Positions 1 through 7,793 of a stretch of DNA of 64,000 bases are shown here, piece after piece. Position numbers and translations under genes: made by a program. Position 1 is the first letter of the stretch, and every line of letters starts with the position of its first letter. Below the pieces are notes generated by a model, which was given only the letters and a program-made list of their open reading frames with translations, was not told where the DNA came from and did no database searches. This DNA is from Bacteriovoracaceae bacterium UBA6153 (lineage in GTDB: Bacteria > Bdellovibrionota > Bacteriovoracia > Bacteriovoracales > Bacteriovoracaceae): assembly GCA_002428265.1 (NCBI GenBank), contig DIUR01000033.1, positions 248,001-312,000 on the forward strand, written 5' to 3'.

Positions 1-114
1 CGTTCTATAGGTTCCAGAAGCTCCACTGCATGGATAATTTTTTGTTGAAGCATAAGTTGAAAAAGAAAAAGCGAGAATAAAAAGTCCTAATTGGACAGCT
101 GACATAGATCGCAT
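1..114 (-). CDS. Exported protein, N-terminal fragment
   Basis: This reading frame is open from an ATG at 114 to the window edge, so only 38 residues are visible. They form a Sec signal peptide: Met-Arg start, a hydrophobic core (LGLFILAFSFS), then a likely cut after TYA-S. A strong Shine-Dalgarno sequence (AAGGAG, about 8 nt upstream) supports the start. The mature part begins with a cysteine-containing stretch (NYPCSGASG). The function cannot be read from this fragment. It may be a periplasmic or outer-membrane protein. Confidence 0.7.
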   Translation of the reverse strand, partial: MRSMSAVQLGLFILAFSFSTYASTKNYPCSGASGTYRT

Positions 115-586
115 GAAGCACTCCTTTGCATTGATCATATTTTATCGAAACTCTCAAAAGAATAATGAGATTTGAATACTAAAACAATATAAAAGTTCAT
201 CAATCTAAATATTTTTTTACTTAGACCCTTAACTACCTAAAGACAATCTAAAGTTATTTGAGCTTATGGCAACACTTTCAATTTCACTAAGGTTCTACAG
301 CCTTACTTAAAAACTAGACCCACTTGCATCTAACGCTGGTACTGTTAGAGACACCCAACCAAAACTGACTTAATCTAAATTTTTCAGCAGACCTTTAAGG
401 CTAAATCGTTCACTAAAAGTGTTTTATGCCCTATATCTCATGGCCTCAAGACAAAACAAGATCGCCAAAGAGACGATCAATCCTTAACACTTGTTTCATC
501 ACATCTTTCTGGTTGCACTACAGTGATTTTATCGTGTGCTGAAAAATGTGTTGGAATCATTTAAGGAATCTTTTAATTATTAAATT

Positions 587-637
587 GAAATTTTGAAATT
601 TTGAATTTTGAATTTTGAATTTTGAATTTTGAATTTT
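587..637. repeat. Short tandem repeat: GAAATTTT x2 then GAATTTT x5
   Basis: Two 8-bp units (at 587 and 595) are followed by five perfect 7-bp units beginning at 603, 610, 617, 624 and 631. The array lies between two minus-strand genes, downstream of the one ending at 717 and about 470 bp upstream of the one starting at 114. A 7-bp unit could change length by slipped-strand mispairing and alter promoter spacing, but that is inference. Confidence 0.9.
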
Positions 638-654
638 TATTTTAGAAAAGACTA

Positions 655-681
655 AGGTTGCTTAGATTCTCAAGGCAACCT
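655..681 (-). terminator. Candidate terminator of the exported-protein gene at 717
   Basis: A 7-bp perfect stem (AGGTTGC at 655-661 with GCAACCT at 675-681) has a 13-nt loop. On the minus strand it lies about 35 nt past the stop codon and is followed by a T-rich run (AGTCTTTTCT). The T tract is interrupted, so efficiency is uncertain. Confidence 0.5.
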
Positions 682-716
682 AAAAATATATATACTTACG
701 AGAATAACGTGACTAA

Positions 717-1136
717 CTAAAACTTCCTACACTCAGGCAACTTCGCAATCGCCTCTTTTGAAGCATTAATCGCACTCGTATTCGGCACCATCCAAAGCAT
801 GCTACAAGAATTTGCTTGAGCAACGGCTGACTTTCCTTTTTGAACATTTGTTAAAAGCACAGACGAATCAGCACACTTCCCACCATTTTCTTCACTCACT
901 TCAAAAACTTCCAATTTATGAGTGGCATTGTCTTCAGTATTCGTGAATCTATAGCCTTTGCGGTAAAAATTATTTTCTAATAATTGGATTTGAGCATATC
1001 TATTGTGTTCTACTTCAAAATTTTTAACTGTTTTAAGCATGGCCAGTTCATCAAAATAAACACGGCATCCGTTATCAGCAAATGCACTAGACGACATAAG
1101 TGATAATAGTAGTAATGCTAAAGCTGACTTTTTCAT
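717..1136 (-). CDS. Small exported protein, unknown function
   Basis: The product is 139 residues. I chose the ATG at 1136 over an in-frame ATG at 1163 because it has a GGAG six nt upstream and starts directly with a signal peptide (MKKSALALLLLSLMSSSAFA, cut before DNGC). The mature protein is about 119 residues with four cysteines (in the segments DNGCR, GKCAD, NSCSM and PECRK), consistent with periplasmic disulfides. No family is recognised. The next gene upstream, also exported and on the same strand, is about 110 bp away, so they may be co-transcribed. Confidence 0.75.
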   Translation of the reverse strand: MKKSALALLLLSLMSSSAFADNGCRVYFDELAMLKTVKNFEVEHNRYAQIQLLENNFYRKGYRFTNTEDNATHKLEVFEVSEENGGKCADSSVLLTNVQKGKSAVAQANSCSMLWMVPNTSAINASKEAIAKLPECRKF

Positions 1137-1248
1137 AAGGGGCTCCATGAGAGTTTTATTCATGGATATGTTACAATCAAGCTCTGCTCTAATCAGGCTT
1201 AAAGAATGGACTATGAATTTTTAGGATTACATGTCTAAAGTTCAGACA

Positions 1249-1899
1249 CTATTTGAGAGGGAGAACTTCCCCAACAGGATGTTGATAAAGATTTAATTCT
1301 ACGTATTTTAAATCAAGAGACTTCTTCAATATGGCCTGTGCTTCGGCTTCACGGCCCTTAAACTCTGGAGTGAGCACAACTTTTAAAGTGGCACCGCTCA
1401 CGACAGTGACCTCCTTAATCATGTCTTTATAGTTATTTTCAAGAAGCTCTTTTTGAGCAAGGTTTTTCACCCCTACAATCAACTCTTGCCACTTATAACC
1501 ATCACACAAATTATCTTTCGAGACCTCCAGGCCTCCTAAAGATCTTACTTCTAACTTACCTTTATTTAGCTTCAACCACAGGCACACTGGAAGATTATTG
1601 ACCTCGGCCTTCACGACGAGGCTTGAGCCATATCCACCACAATGAAGATTGAGATCACTGCTTAATGCTTTGTTTTTCTTATTATTCTCAGAGACCAATT
1701 CTTCAATTTGCCACTCGATATCATCTCTTGAGGTAAGAAGTGATTCACGGTCATTAAAGCTCGCTATTTTTAGCGACTCTGGCCCTTCTTCTACCCAGCA
1801 AGCACCTTGTGCTATCGACTGAATCATAACGTCTTCTGCCTGGGCCGAAAAGGCCATAGCAAGAGCGATCATGAATGGTGAAAGTGAGCTAAGTTTCAC
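1249..1899 (-). CDS. Exported protein, unknown function
   Basis: The product is 216 residues and starts at GTG (1899) with GAGGA about 9 nt upstream. The N-terminus is a Sec signal peptide ending in AFSAQA, cut before EDV. The mature part has four cysteines and mixed alpha/beta character; no catalytic motif is visible. It lies in tandem with another small exported protein gene and is divergent from the haemoglobin gene at 2010, whose promoter region it abuts. I do not recognise the family. Confidence 0.7.
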   Translation of the reverse strand: MKLSSLSPFMIALAMAFSAQAEDVMIQSIAQGACWVEEGPESLKIASFNDRESLLTSRDDIEWQIEELVSENNKKNKALSSDLNLHCGGYGSSLVVKAEVNNLPVCLWLKLNKGKLEVRSLGGLEVSKDNLCDGYKWQELIVGVKNLAQKELLENNYKDMIKEVTVVSGATLKVVLTPEFKGREAEAQAILKKSLDLKYVELNLYQHPVGEVLPLK

Positions 1900-1974
1900 T
1901 GTAGTTTTTCCTCAAAAGGTTACTGTACTGAACCTATCGGAAATTATTTTCAGAAATTTAGTCTTTTACTCTGG

Positions 1975-2003
1975 TATACAATTCTAAGCGCTTAGACTAT
2001 AAT
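1975..2003 (+). promoter_or_regulatory. Promoter with palindromic operator for the haemoglobin gene
   Basis: A perfect -10 box (TATAAT, 1998-2003) lies 17 bp after a fair -35 (TATACA, 1975-1980). A perfect 14-bp palindrome, TCTAAGCGCTTAGA (1983-1996), fills the spacer, where a bound repressor would block RNA polymerase. The ATG follows the -10 box after only 6 nt, so transcription probably starts at or near the start codon. The regulator is unknown; a nitric-oxide or redox sensor would suit the gene, but that is speculation. Confidence 0.6.
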
Positions 2004-2009
2004 TTGGGC

Positions 2010-2420
2010 ATGCGCGAACTCATCTACATAGTGGTCGAGGCCTTCTACCAAAAGGCCCTGAATGATATCCTTCTGGGTTATCATTTTGCTCGCTTTCAGG
2101 ACCCGGTCTATCTTGAAGAACATCTTCAAAGGATCACTACATTCTGGGAAATGCAGCTCACAGGTAAGGTCACACAACCTCTCGTTGGTGGTGGTTTTCA
2201 TTTATTATTCACTCACCTGCAATTAGGAATTAAGCGCGGTGAACTTGGTAGGTGGATTGTGTTGTTTCATAAGACTCTTGATGAGCTCGAAGAGCACTTT
2301 AAGGCGAATAATACCGAAGAAGAACTTCAAGAAATAAAGCTCATCACGACTGAGTGGAAAAAGAAAATTGAGTTTTTTGAAGTTAGATTTAAATCACATC
2401 CGCAGATGTTTAATACCTAG
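2010..2420 (+). CDS. Group 3 truncated haemoglobin
   Basis: This is a 136-residue single-domain globin of the group 3 (P) truncated type. The family pattern is visible: a helix with AFYQKALND, the HLQRITTFWEMQL segment, then LLFTHLQL where the histidine is the likely proximal haem ligand, and GRWIVLFHKTLDE. Such proteins bind oxygen or nitric oxide and are linked to nitrosative stress or microaerobic life in other bacteria. The start is ATG 2010 rather than the in-frame TTG at 2004; neither has a good Shine-Dalgarno. It converges with the lipoprotein gene at 2417, both stop codons sharing one CTAG. Confidence 0.85.
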   Translation: MRELIYIVVEAFYQKALNDILLGYHFARFQDPVYLEEHLQRITTFWEMQLTGKVTQPLVGGGFHLLFTHLQLGIKRGELGRWIVLFHKTLDELEEHFKANNTEEELQEIKLITTEWKKKIEFFEVRFKSHPQMFNT

Positions 2421-2884
2421 TGGCCTGCGGGAGCAGCATGCTCACCAGCACCATGAGAGTCACCATGAGATTCTGCTGGAATATTCTTAGGTTTCCTCTG
2501 CACTCTCCTCTTAGGATTCGTTGCATGGAATTTGATTATAACTAAATCTTCTAAAATCGGCTCACCTTCAACTTTATCGAATAACCAATTTTTAGAATAA
2601 TACTGATTGAGTCTCATCGCTTCATCGCGGGCCTGTTTGACTGTTTCAAATTCTACTATGGCAAAACTTAATCTCTGATACTCCATAGGGCGCGAGTTGA
2701 TTCTATTCACACCTGGTGAGTAATCAGCAAAGTTAATGGCATTGGCAGTGTTTTTATCTGGAATAGCAGATGTAGTAGCAAGAACAGCATTAAATTCTTC
2801 CAGCGTGTAAACCGGCTCTGGTTCAGCTTGTTTTTTAGAACATGCTGAGAAGATCAGTAAACTTGCTAGAAGAATGGCTCTCAT
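2417..2884 (-). CDS. Lipoprotein with histidine-rich tail
   Basis: The product is about 155 residues. A lipoprotein signal (ILLASLLIFSAC) places cysteine at the lipobox, so it is anchored in the inner or outer membrane. The C-terminus is rich in His, Gly and Ala (ESHGDSHGAGEHAAPAGH), which could bind metal. The middle (TVKQARDEAMRLNQYYSKNW) is helical. Two tandem ATGs occur (2887 and 2884); the upstream one overlaps the TAA of the DEAD-box helicase gene as TAATG, so translation is probably coupled. No family is recognised. Confidence 0.75.
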   Translation of the reverse strand: MRAILLASLLIFSACSKKQAEPEPVYTLEEFNAVLATTSAIPDKNTANAINFADYSPGVNRINSRPMEYQRLSFAIVEFETVKQARDEAMRLNQYYSKNWLFDKVEGEPILEDLVIIKFHATNPKRRVQRKPKNIPAESHGDSHGAGEHAAPAGH

Positions 2885-2886
2885 CA

Positions 2887-4428
2887 TTATTTTCTCGATT
2901 TACCAGCTACTCTTTTGAAGTTATCGCCGGCGACATCTCTTTTTTTAGTGTTCGTATTCGACTTAGGATTTGTTCTAGCGTTCGGCTTTGCATTTCCTTT
3001 CGAGTACGGCTTTGCTTTTTTATCCGTTCTTCCATCTGTCATTTTAGCTGGTCTATCAGTTTTGAATGCTGACTTTTTGCCAAGCTCTTTAGCTTCTTCA
3101 CGTTTATATCTTGGAGTTGAAGTTCCTCTCACCGTCTTAACGTGTTTTTTCTCAACTTTCTTTCTAGGATTTGCTTTTTCTTTCAACGTCTCAAGTTGCT
3201 TTTTCTTCTTATCAAGTTTCGTCTCGATGCCTTTTGCTTTGATTGCTTTTACAGCAGCAAATTTTTTCTCATCAAAAGAAGTCAATCTAATGGCAGTTTG
3301 ATTTTTAATCGCTTCGTTAATTCTTGCGATAATGTTGATGTCTTTTGGAGTGACAAGGTTGTAAGCAAACCCTTCAGTTTGTCTTCTACCAACACGCCCA
3401 CATCTATGAATGTAGTAAACAGCTTCGAAAGGAAGATCGAAGTTCATAACCCACATAAGTGCATCGATATCCATCCCACGAGCAGTGATATCAGTTGAAA
3501 TGAGAACTCCACCTTCTTTTAAGAATGAGTCGTAAGCTTTCTTTCTTTGTTTTGCTTCCATCTCTCCGTGAAGAGCGTGAAACTTCATTTTAGGAAATTT
3601 CGCTGGAAGTTCAGCGTACAAGCTATTAACTGTATCGTGCTTGTTAACGAAAATAATCCCGTTACCTTGTGCCTGGTTTTTCAGGAAGGCTTCCGTCATC
3701 TGCATCTTCTCTTCATCTTTCAAGTAAATATTGAAAGTACGAACAGCTTGAGTCAGCTTGTTTTTATCTTCGCTATTATAGCTGGCAAAATCAATTTCAG
3801 AAAATGTTTTTGCACAGAACTCATCAAGGCTTGGTGAGTGAGTTGCAGAAAATAATCCGATGTGTACAAGTGAAGCATCACAAGACTGATAAATATTTTC
3901 TAAGTCTTTTCTGAAACCCATTTCAAGAAGCTGATCAGCTTCATCCATGATCAGATAGTTTGTCCCTTTCATGTTGATTTCTTTTCTCTTAAGAGCGCTG
4001 CTTAAGCGTCCTGGAGTGGCGATAAGAATATCAAAAGTGTCGCGAGCTAATAAATGGTTTGCTTTAGCGGCTTCACCACCAGCAAGCATTCTCACTCTTA
4101 GTTTCACATGGTGAGAGATTGATTTGAAAACTTTATGCAACTGAAGAGCAAGCTCTCTGGTTGGTGCCAAAATCACCGCGCGTGGTTTTGCAAAATTTTT
4201 CTTTGGGTCACCAACTGGAATGTCGCCTTCTGAAAATTTCAGAAGCTCCATAACAGGAAGAGCGAAACAATATGTTTTACCAGAACCAGTCTTCGCTATA
4301 ACGTTGACTGATTTACCTTTAATAAAATCTGGAATGACCAAATTTTGGATAGAGGTAGGCTCTTTTATTTTTTGTTCTTTAACAAATGAAAGGACTGAAG
4401 GATGCGATAGGATTTTTTCAAAACTCAT
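2887..4428 (-). CDS. DEAD-box ATP-dependent RNA helicase
   Basis: The 513-residue protein has all helicase motifs in order: the Q motif near residues 22-28, Walker A AKTGSGKT (45-52), APTREL (88-93), TPGR (138-141), DEAD (162-165), SAT (194-196), TDITARGMD (312-320) and HRCGRVGR (341-348). Residues from about 385 to the end are a Lys/Arg-rich disordered tail, as in the RhlE/CsdA types that use such tails to bind RNA. The likely role is unwinding structured RNA in ribosome assembly or mRNA decay. The lipoprotein gene follows with an overlapping stop/start. Which subfamily it belongs to cannot be settled by eye. Confidence 0.95.
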   Translation of the reverse strand: MSFEKILSHPSVLSFVKEQKIKEPTSIQNLVIPDFIKGKSVNVIAKTGSGKTYCFALPVMELLKFSEGDIPVGDPKKNFAKPRAVILAPTRELALQLHKVFKSISHHVKLRVRMLAGGEAAKANHLLARDTFDILIATPGRLSSALKRKEINMKGTNYLIMDEADQLLEMGFRKDLENIYQSCDASLVHIGLFSATHSPSLDEFCAKTFSEIDFASYNSEDKNKLTQAVRTFNIYLKDEEKMQMTEAFLKNQAQGNGIIFVNKHDTVNSLYAELPAKFPKMKFHALHGEMEAKQRKKAYDSFLKEGGVLISTDITARGMDIDALMWVMNFDLPFEAVYYIHRCGRVGRRQTEGFAYNLVTPKDINIIARINEAIKNQTAIRLTSFDEKKFAAVKAIKAKGIETKLDKKKKQLETLKEKANPRKKVEKKHVKTVRGTSTPRYKREEAKELGKKSAFKTDRPAKMTDGRTDKKAKPYSKGNAKPNARTNPKSNTNTKKRDVAGDNFKRVAGKSRK

Positions 4429-4486
4429 AATGATCTCGTAAAGGTAAGCTAGTAGTTAAAACTAGCTTACCACGAGTGATTTGGTA

Positions 4487-5776
4487 TTAAAAGAAAATGC
4501 GGAAATCTACGCTGTGAAGAGCAGTAAGTTTTACGTCTCCATCAGTGTCTTTAAGTGGCTTTTTAACCGAGTACTCAAGCTGCATCAACCACAATTTTAC
4601 TCTTGGAGAGATAGTTAAGTATTGTTTATCGACCATTCCGCGTAGTTGAAGGCCTAAACGGTCTCCCCAAACGAATGCTCCCAGGTTTGTTCCCAGGTAA
4701 ACCCCGTCACCAAAACCGTAACCAGATCTCTTATGCACACCAACGAAAGGCTGGATAGAAAGCGCGTTAGCTCTGAAAGTTGCGTCAGCGTGAGCTCTTA
4801 AAAGAGCATCATAACCGTAAGAATGAGGTTTTGAGCCCTCTTTTGCGTCTTTAAGCTTGGCGATTTTTAATTCTTCTACACTTAAGAATGTACTGTAATT
4901 TGTGTTTCTGTATCCAAGTCTATAGTCAGTTTGAATCGTAACTTCAGTATTCATCTCGTCCGGTGACTTGATTGAGTCCCCTTTTGCGATCTGAGTTCCC
5001 GTTACGAATTGGTATAAATCTGCTCTTCCCATTCCGTATAGGTTCCAGTGACCAAAGAAGTGTTCTCCGTAAGTGTAGTCATTGAAAAAACCAACTTTCG
5101 CGTCAGCTTTTGCAAGTAAAGTCATTGTTGGATCTGTTGTCGACATTGCTGGAACAACATATTTTCCTGCAACTAAATTTGTACAATAAATATTAACAGG
5201 AGTCCCTGCTGTCGGGAATTGATCAAGACAGATTTTTCTTACATCGCGGTCTGCTTCAGGAAGAGCTGCGATAGCTTCAAGATCCAGAGTTAATAAAAAG
5301 CTTTGTAATTCAGCAGGAACCTGGTCTCTGAATAAGTTAATCAAATCCTGGTTATTTAACTTCTGATTTCTGATACCAATATTGGCCCCAACGTCAACTA
5401 GTGCTCTGAAGTTAGGCTTAAACTGCACATCCCATGCAGTAAAAGATGGAAGTGGGAATCCAAGGCCTACGTTAATTTTCACAGACTGTTCAGTTTTGTC
5501 GTATTTTGTAAGGACTCTATTAGCTTCATCGATTTTTTGCTGATCAGTTCCATTGAAATTTGATGCTTTTTCAACATCATCAATAACGTCCGTCAGTTTT
5601 TTGTTCATCGATGCACCAACATTAAAAAAGAAATCGTGCCCAATTGGATTAAGCATGCGTTCTGTCTTAAGTTTATCGTCGATGATTTTGTAGCGTTCAA
5701 CAACATCATAAGCTTTTACAGCTGTCATGTTCAAAGCTACGAGAGATCCTAGGGCAAGCGTCCTGACTGGTTTCAT
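4487..5776 (-). CDS. Putative outer-membrane beta-barrel protein
   Basis: The product is 429 residues. It has a Sec signal peptide (residues 1-22, ending TAVKA). The rest alternates polar and apolar residues in many short strands (for example INVGLGFP, FRALVDVGANIGI, GAFVWGDRLGLQLRGMV) and ends in FRIFF, a C-terminal aromatic typical of BamA-assembled barrels. The start has AAGGAAG about 7 nt upstream. Two cysteines in the centre (KICLDQF and IYCTNL) may form a loop disulfide. Its substrate is unknown. It is divergent from the FHA-RDD gene at 5931. Confidence 0.7.
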   Translation of the reverse strand: MKPVRTLALGSLVALNMTAVKAYDVVERYKIIDDKLKTERMLNPIGHDFFFNVGASMNKKLTDVIDDVEKASNFNGTDQQKIDEANRVLTKYDKTEQSVKINVGLGFPLPSFTAWDVQFKPNFRALVDVGANIGIRNQKLNNQDLINLFRDQVPAELQSFLLTLDLEAIAALPEADRDVRKICLDQFPTAGTPVNIYCTNLVAGKYVVPAMSTTDPTMTLLAKADAKVGFFNDYTYGEHFFGHWNLYGMGRADLYQFVTGTQIAKGDSIKSPDEMNTEVTIQTDYRLGYRNTNYSTFLSVEELKIAKLKDAKEGSKPHSYGYDALLRAHADATFRANALSIQPFVGVHKRSGYGFGDGVYLGTNLGAFVWGDRLGLQLRGMVDKQYLTISPRVKLWLMQLEYSVKKPLKDTDGDVKLTALHSVDFRIFF

Positions 5777-5850
5777 TTAATCTTCCTTGATTATGAAAAG
5801 TTCACAATAAATGTATAACACCATCCTAATTGAGGCCAAAATTTTGTAAA

Positions 5851-5863
5851 GGGCATTATGCCC
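5851..5863. promoter_or_regulatory. Inverted repeat between divergent genes
   Basis: GGGCAT-T-ATGCCC is a perfect 6-1-6 inverted repeat midway between the divergent starts at 5776 and 5931. Its position suits an operator acting on one or both promoters. A chance occurrence cannot be excluded. Confidence 0.35.
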
Positions 5864-5930
5864 GAGTGTGGACGTACGTTTTAACTTTTGATTGCAAGAG
5901 TCGGAGAATTTAACAATAATAGACTTCATT

Positions 5931-7793
5931 ATGAAACACCTTCAAAACCAGTTTCGCCTCGATGTGAGAATAGAAAATCAGCCACCTCTAAAAATCGATG
6001 TCATCGATTCAATCACAGTGGGCCTCGATCCAAGAAATGATTTGGTTCTAGTCTTAAGAAAAATTAAGAATCGCCACCTGGTTTTTCATAAAAAAGAGGA
6101 AAATCTTGCTCTACAGTATTTGGGAAATACGAACCAAACTTTCCTCAACTCCCTTCCACTTGAAGAAGGCAGGACCTATATTCTTGAGCCGGGAGACTCA
6201 CTTACTTTCGCTGGTGCCGAAATCATCATTCGTCATGAGCTTATTCATGTTCACGAAACCCAAAATATAAAAAAAATACTTTTTGATAATGCCTCAGACC
6301 TCGTGCCTGAATCAGCAAAAGACAGCATCATTTATGCCGACAACCCAACCGGTTCAATGAAAAAGGAAAAACATGTTCGACCGAACATTGTTAAAGAAGT
6401 TGTAAAAGTTAATCACGGTAAACTTTTATCTCTTTGGATGATTAAAATTTACGCCATCATCACAGATGCTTTTATCACCTATGCCATTATGGTTTCAGTT
6501 CTTCCTCTGGTCTATGTCGATAAGTACTTGCTGGGATTTCTCCATTACGTAACCAACCTCATCATCCCTGGATCGACCAGCTCCTTCTTTCAATTTTTTG
6601 TGGCCTGGTACATTCTTAGCTTTATGCAAACAATGGTTCTGGGAACAACTTTCGGTCAGATTGCTTTAGGTCTTCGTTTTGAATCCAATGCAAGTTTTGG
6701 AAAATTAATCCTCTTTCGTTTTAAAACATTTTTTTACTCACTTTTCATGTTACCGGCCCAAACGAAAGTTCTCGAAACATTTTTTTTTAAGGCCATCAGA
6801 AAAGCAGGTATCATTTTTATTTTTGCCTTCATTCTCATGTCTCCTTTTCTTCTTCCTGCTCCCTACAACACTCCTGTCATTTCTATTAATAATAAAAATA
6901 GTTCCGTCAAACACGACTTGAGAAGTAGGTCAGTTTATAGTCATTCAGAAAATTTACAACTGACTCTGCAAACAGAGCTCTCTTTCAGGTATTACCTTCT
7001 TCCATCCGTTGTGGAAAATGCCACGAAACGTGCTTTTGTCTTTACCGATTTAGAGTCTGGCAGAAGCATTGAGATCAGAGAAACAGAAGTTTTAAGTTAT
7101 GACGAACTGGAAGCACAACTTCAATACGGCAACCCGCTTTATAGTCTACTACACAGAACGAAGTTGAATGAGTTAACTCTTAAAGAGAAAAAAGAAATTG
7201 TTGAAAATATTTTATCTCTTTCTCCGATAAAATTTATGTCAACCACTGCTTCCTTTGGCCCTTTTTTTGGAAGTGGAATCCTTCTTAAAGAAAAATTTCT
7301 CGGAGGAAACTCTTCGTCTGATATTACTGTTAAGGCCTATGCTCCTGAGACCCCTGTTATAAGTGTCAGTAGCTCTCAACAAGATTTCTTTTATCTTTTT
7401 GGGAAAGATGGCATTCACCGCTTTGTGATTGATGCTCCTTCGAGAGGGGGAATGACCGCTATTTTAGAAGATAGTTTCTTTACAAAATTCACTGCTGATA
7501 GCGAAGGCCCTGAAATTAAAAACACACAAGTGGTCACACTGCTGCAGGCGCTGGATGCATTTTTACAGGGTAATGAGCAAAGCTTTTTGACATATTACAT
7601 AATCGAAGCTAATAGTCTGTCTAACGTTAAGATATTGCATGCAGAAATGGATTTGACTGAGACTGCGAAGCTCGCACTCATCAAAAATATTGAAGCTGTA
7701 CAAAAGTTTATAAAAGATAAAAACGTTTATAAATCTTTTAACGACATTAAAAACCAACTCGCGCCAATGGAAAAACCTGGAGAGAAACGATGA
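5931..7793 (+). CDS. FHA-RDD membrane protein
   Basis: The product is 620 residues from ATG 5931; an in-frame TTG at 5892 is less likely, and no Shine-Dalgarno is clear for either. Residues 28-102 resemble a forkhead-associated domain (SITVGLDPRNDLVL, a KNRHLVFH turn, then NQTFLNSLPL), which reads phosphothreonine in other proteins. Residues 165-275 resemble an RDD membrane domain, including GTTFGQIALGLRF; hydrophobic segments lie near 171-195, 222-240 and 292-309. The remaining 310 residues are mostly soluble and unrecognised, probably periplasmic. The stop overlaps tgt as ATGA. The layout suggests a sensor linking cytoplasmic phosphorylation to an envelope domain, but that is inference. Confidence 0.7.
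   Translation: MKHLQNQFRLDVRIENQPPLKIDVIDSITVGLDPRNDLVLVLRKIKNRHLVFHKKEENLALQYLGNTNQTFLNSLPLEEGRTYILEPGDSLTFAGAEIIIRHELIHVHETQNIKKILFDNASDLVPESAKDSIIYADNPTGSMKKEKHVRPNIVKEVVKVNHGKLLSLWMIKIYAIITDAFITYAIMVSVLPLVYVDKYLLGFLHYVTNLIIPGSTSSFFQFFVAWYILSFMQTMVLGTTFGQIALGLRFESNASFGKLILFRFKTFFYSLFMLPAQTKVLETFFFKAIRKAGIIFIFAFILMSPFLLPAPYNTPVISINNKNSSVKHDLRSRSVYSHSENLQLTLQTELSFRYYLLPSVVENATKRAFVFTDLESGRSIEIRETEVLSYDELEAQLQYGNPLYSLLHRTKLNELTLKEKKEIVENILSLSPIKFMSTTASFGPFFGSGILLKEKFLGGNSSSDITVKAYAPETPVISVSSSQQDFFYLFGKDGIHRFVIDAPSRGGMTAILEDSFFTKFTADSEGPEIKNTQVVTLLQALDAFLQGNEQSFLTYYIIEANSLSNVKILHAEMDLTETAKLALIKNIEAVQKFIKDKNVYKSFNDIKNQLAPMEKPGEKR

Larger units (their letters stand above)
115..716. other. Non-coding stretch, about 600 bp, AT-rich
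   Basis: I see no credible gene on either strand. The stretch holds a heptanucleotide tandem repeat (587-637) and a hairpin that fits a terminator for the minus-strand gene ending at 717. The rest presumably contains the promoter of the exported-protein gene that starts at 114. No RNA gene was recognised. Confidence 0.6.

Noticed and set aside
435..482. Short + strand frame starting ATGGCCTCAAG
   Set aside because: Only about 15 residues, no ribosome site and no signal or repeat pattern.
2842..3301. Open + strand frames over the DEAD-box helicase tail
   Set aside because: They mirror the Lys/Arg-rich tail as Phe/Ser-rich peptides and have no ribosome site.
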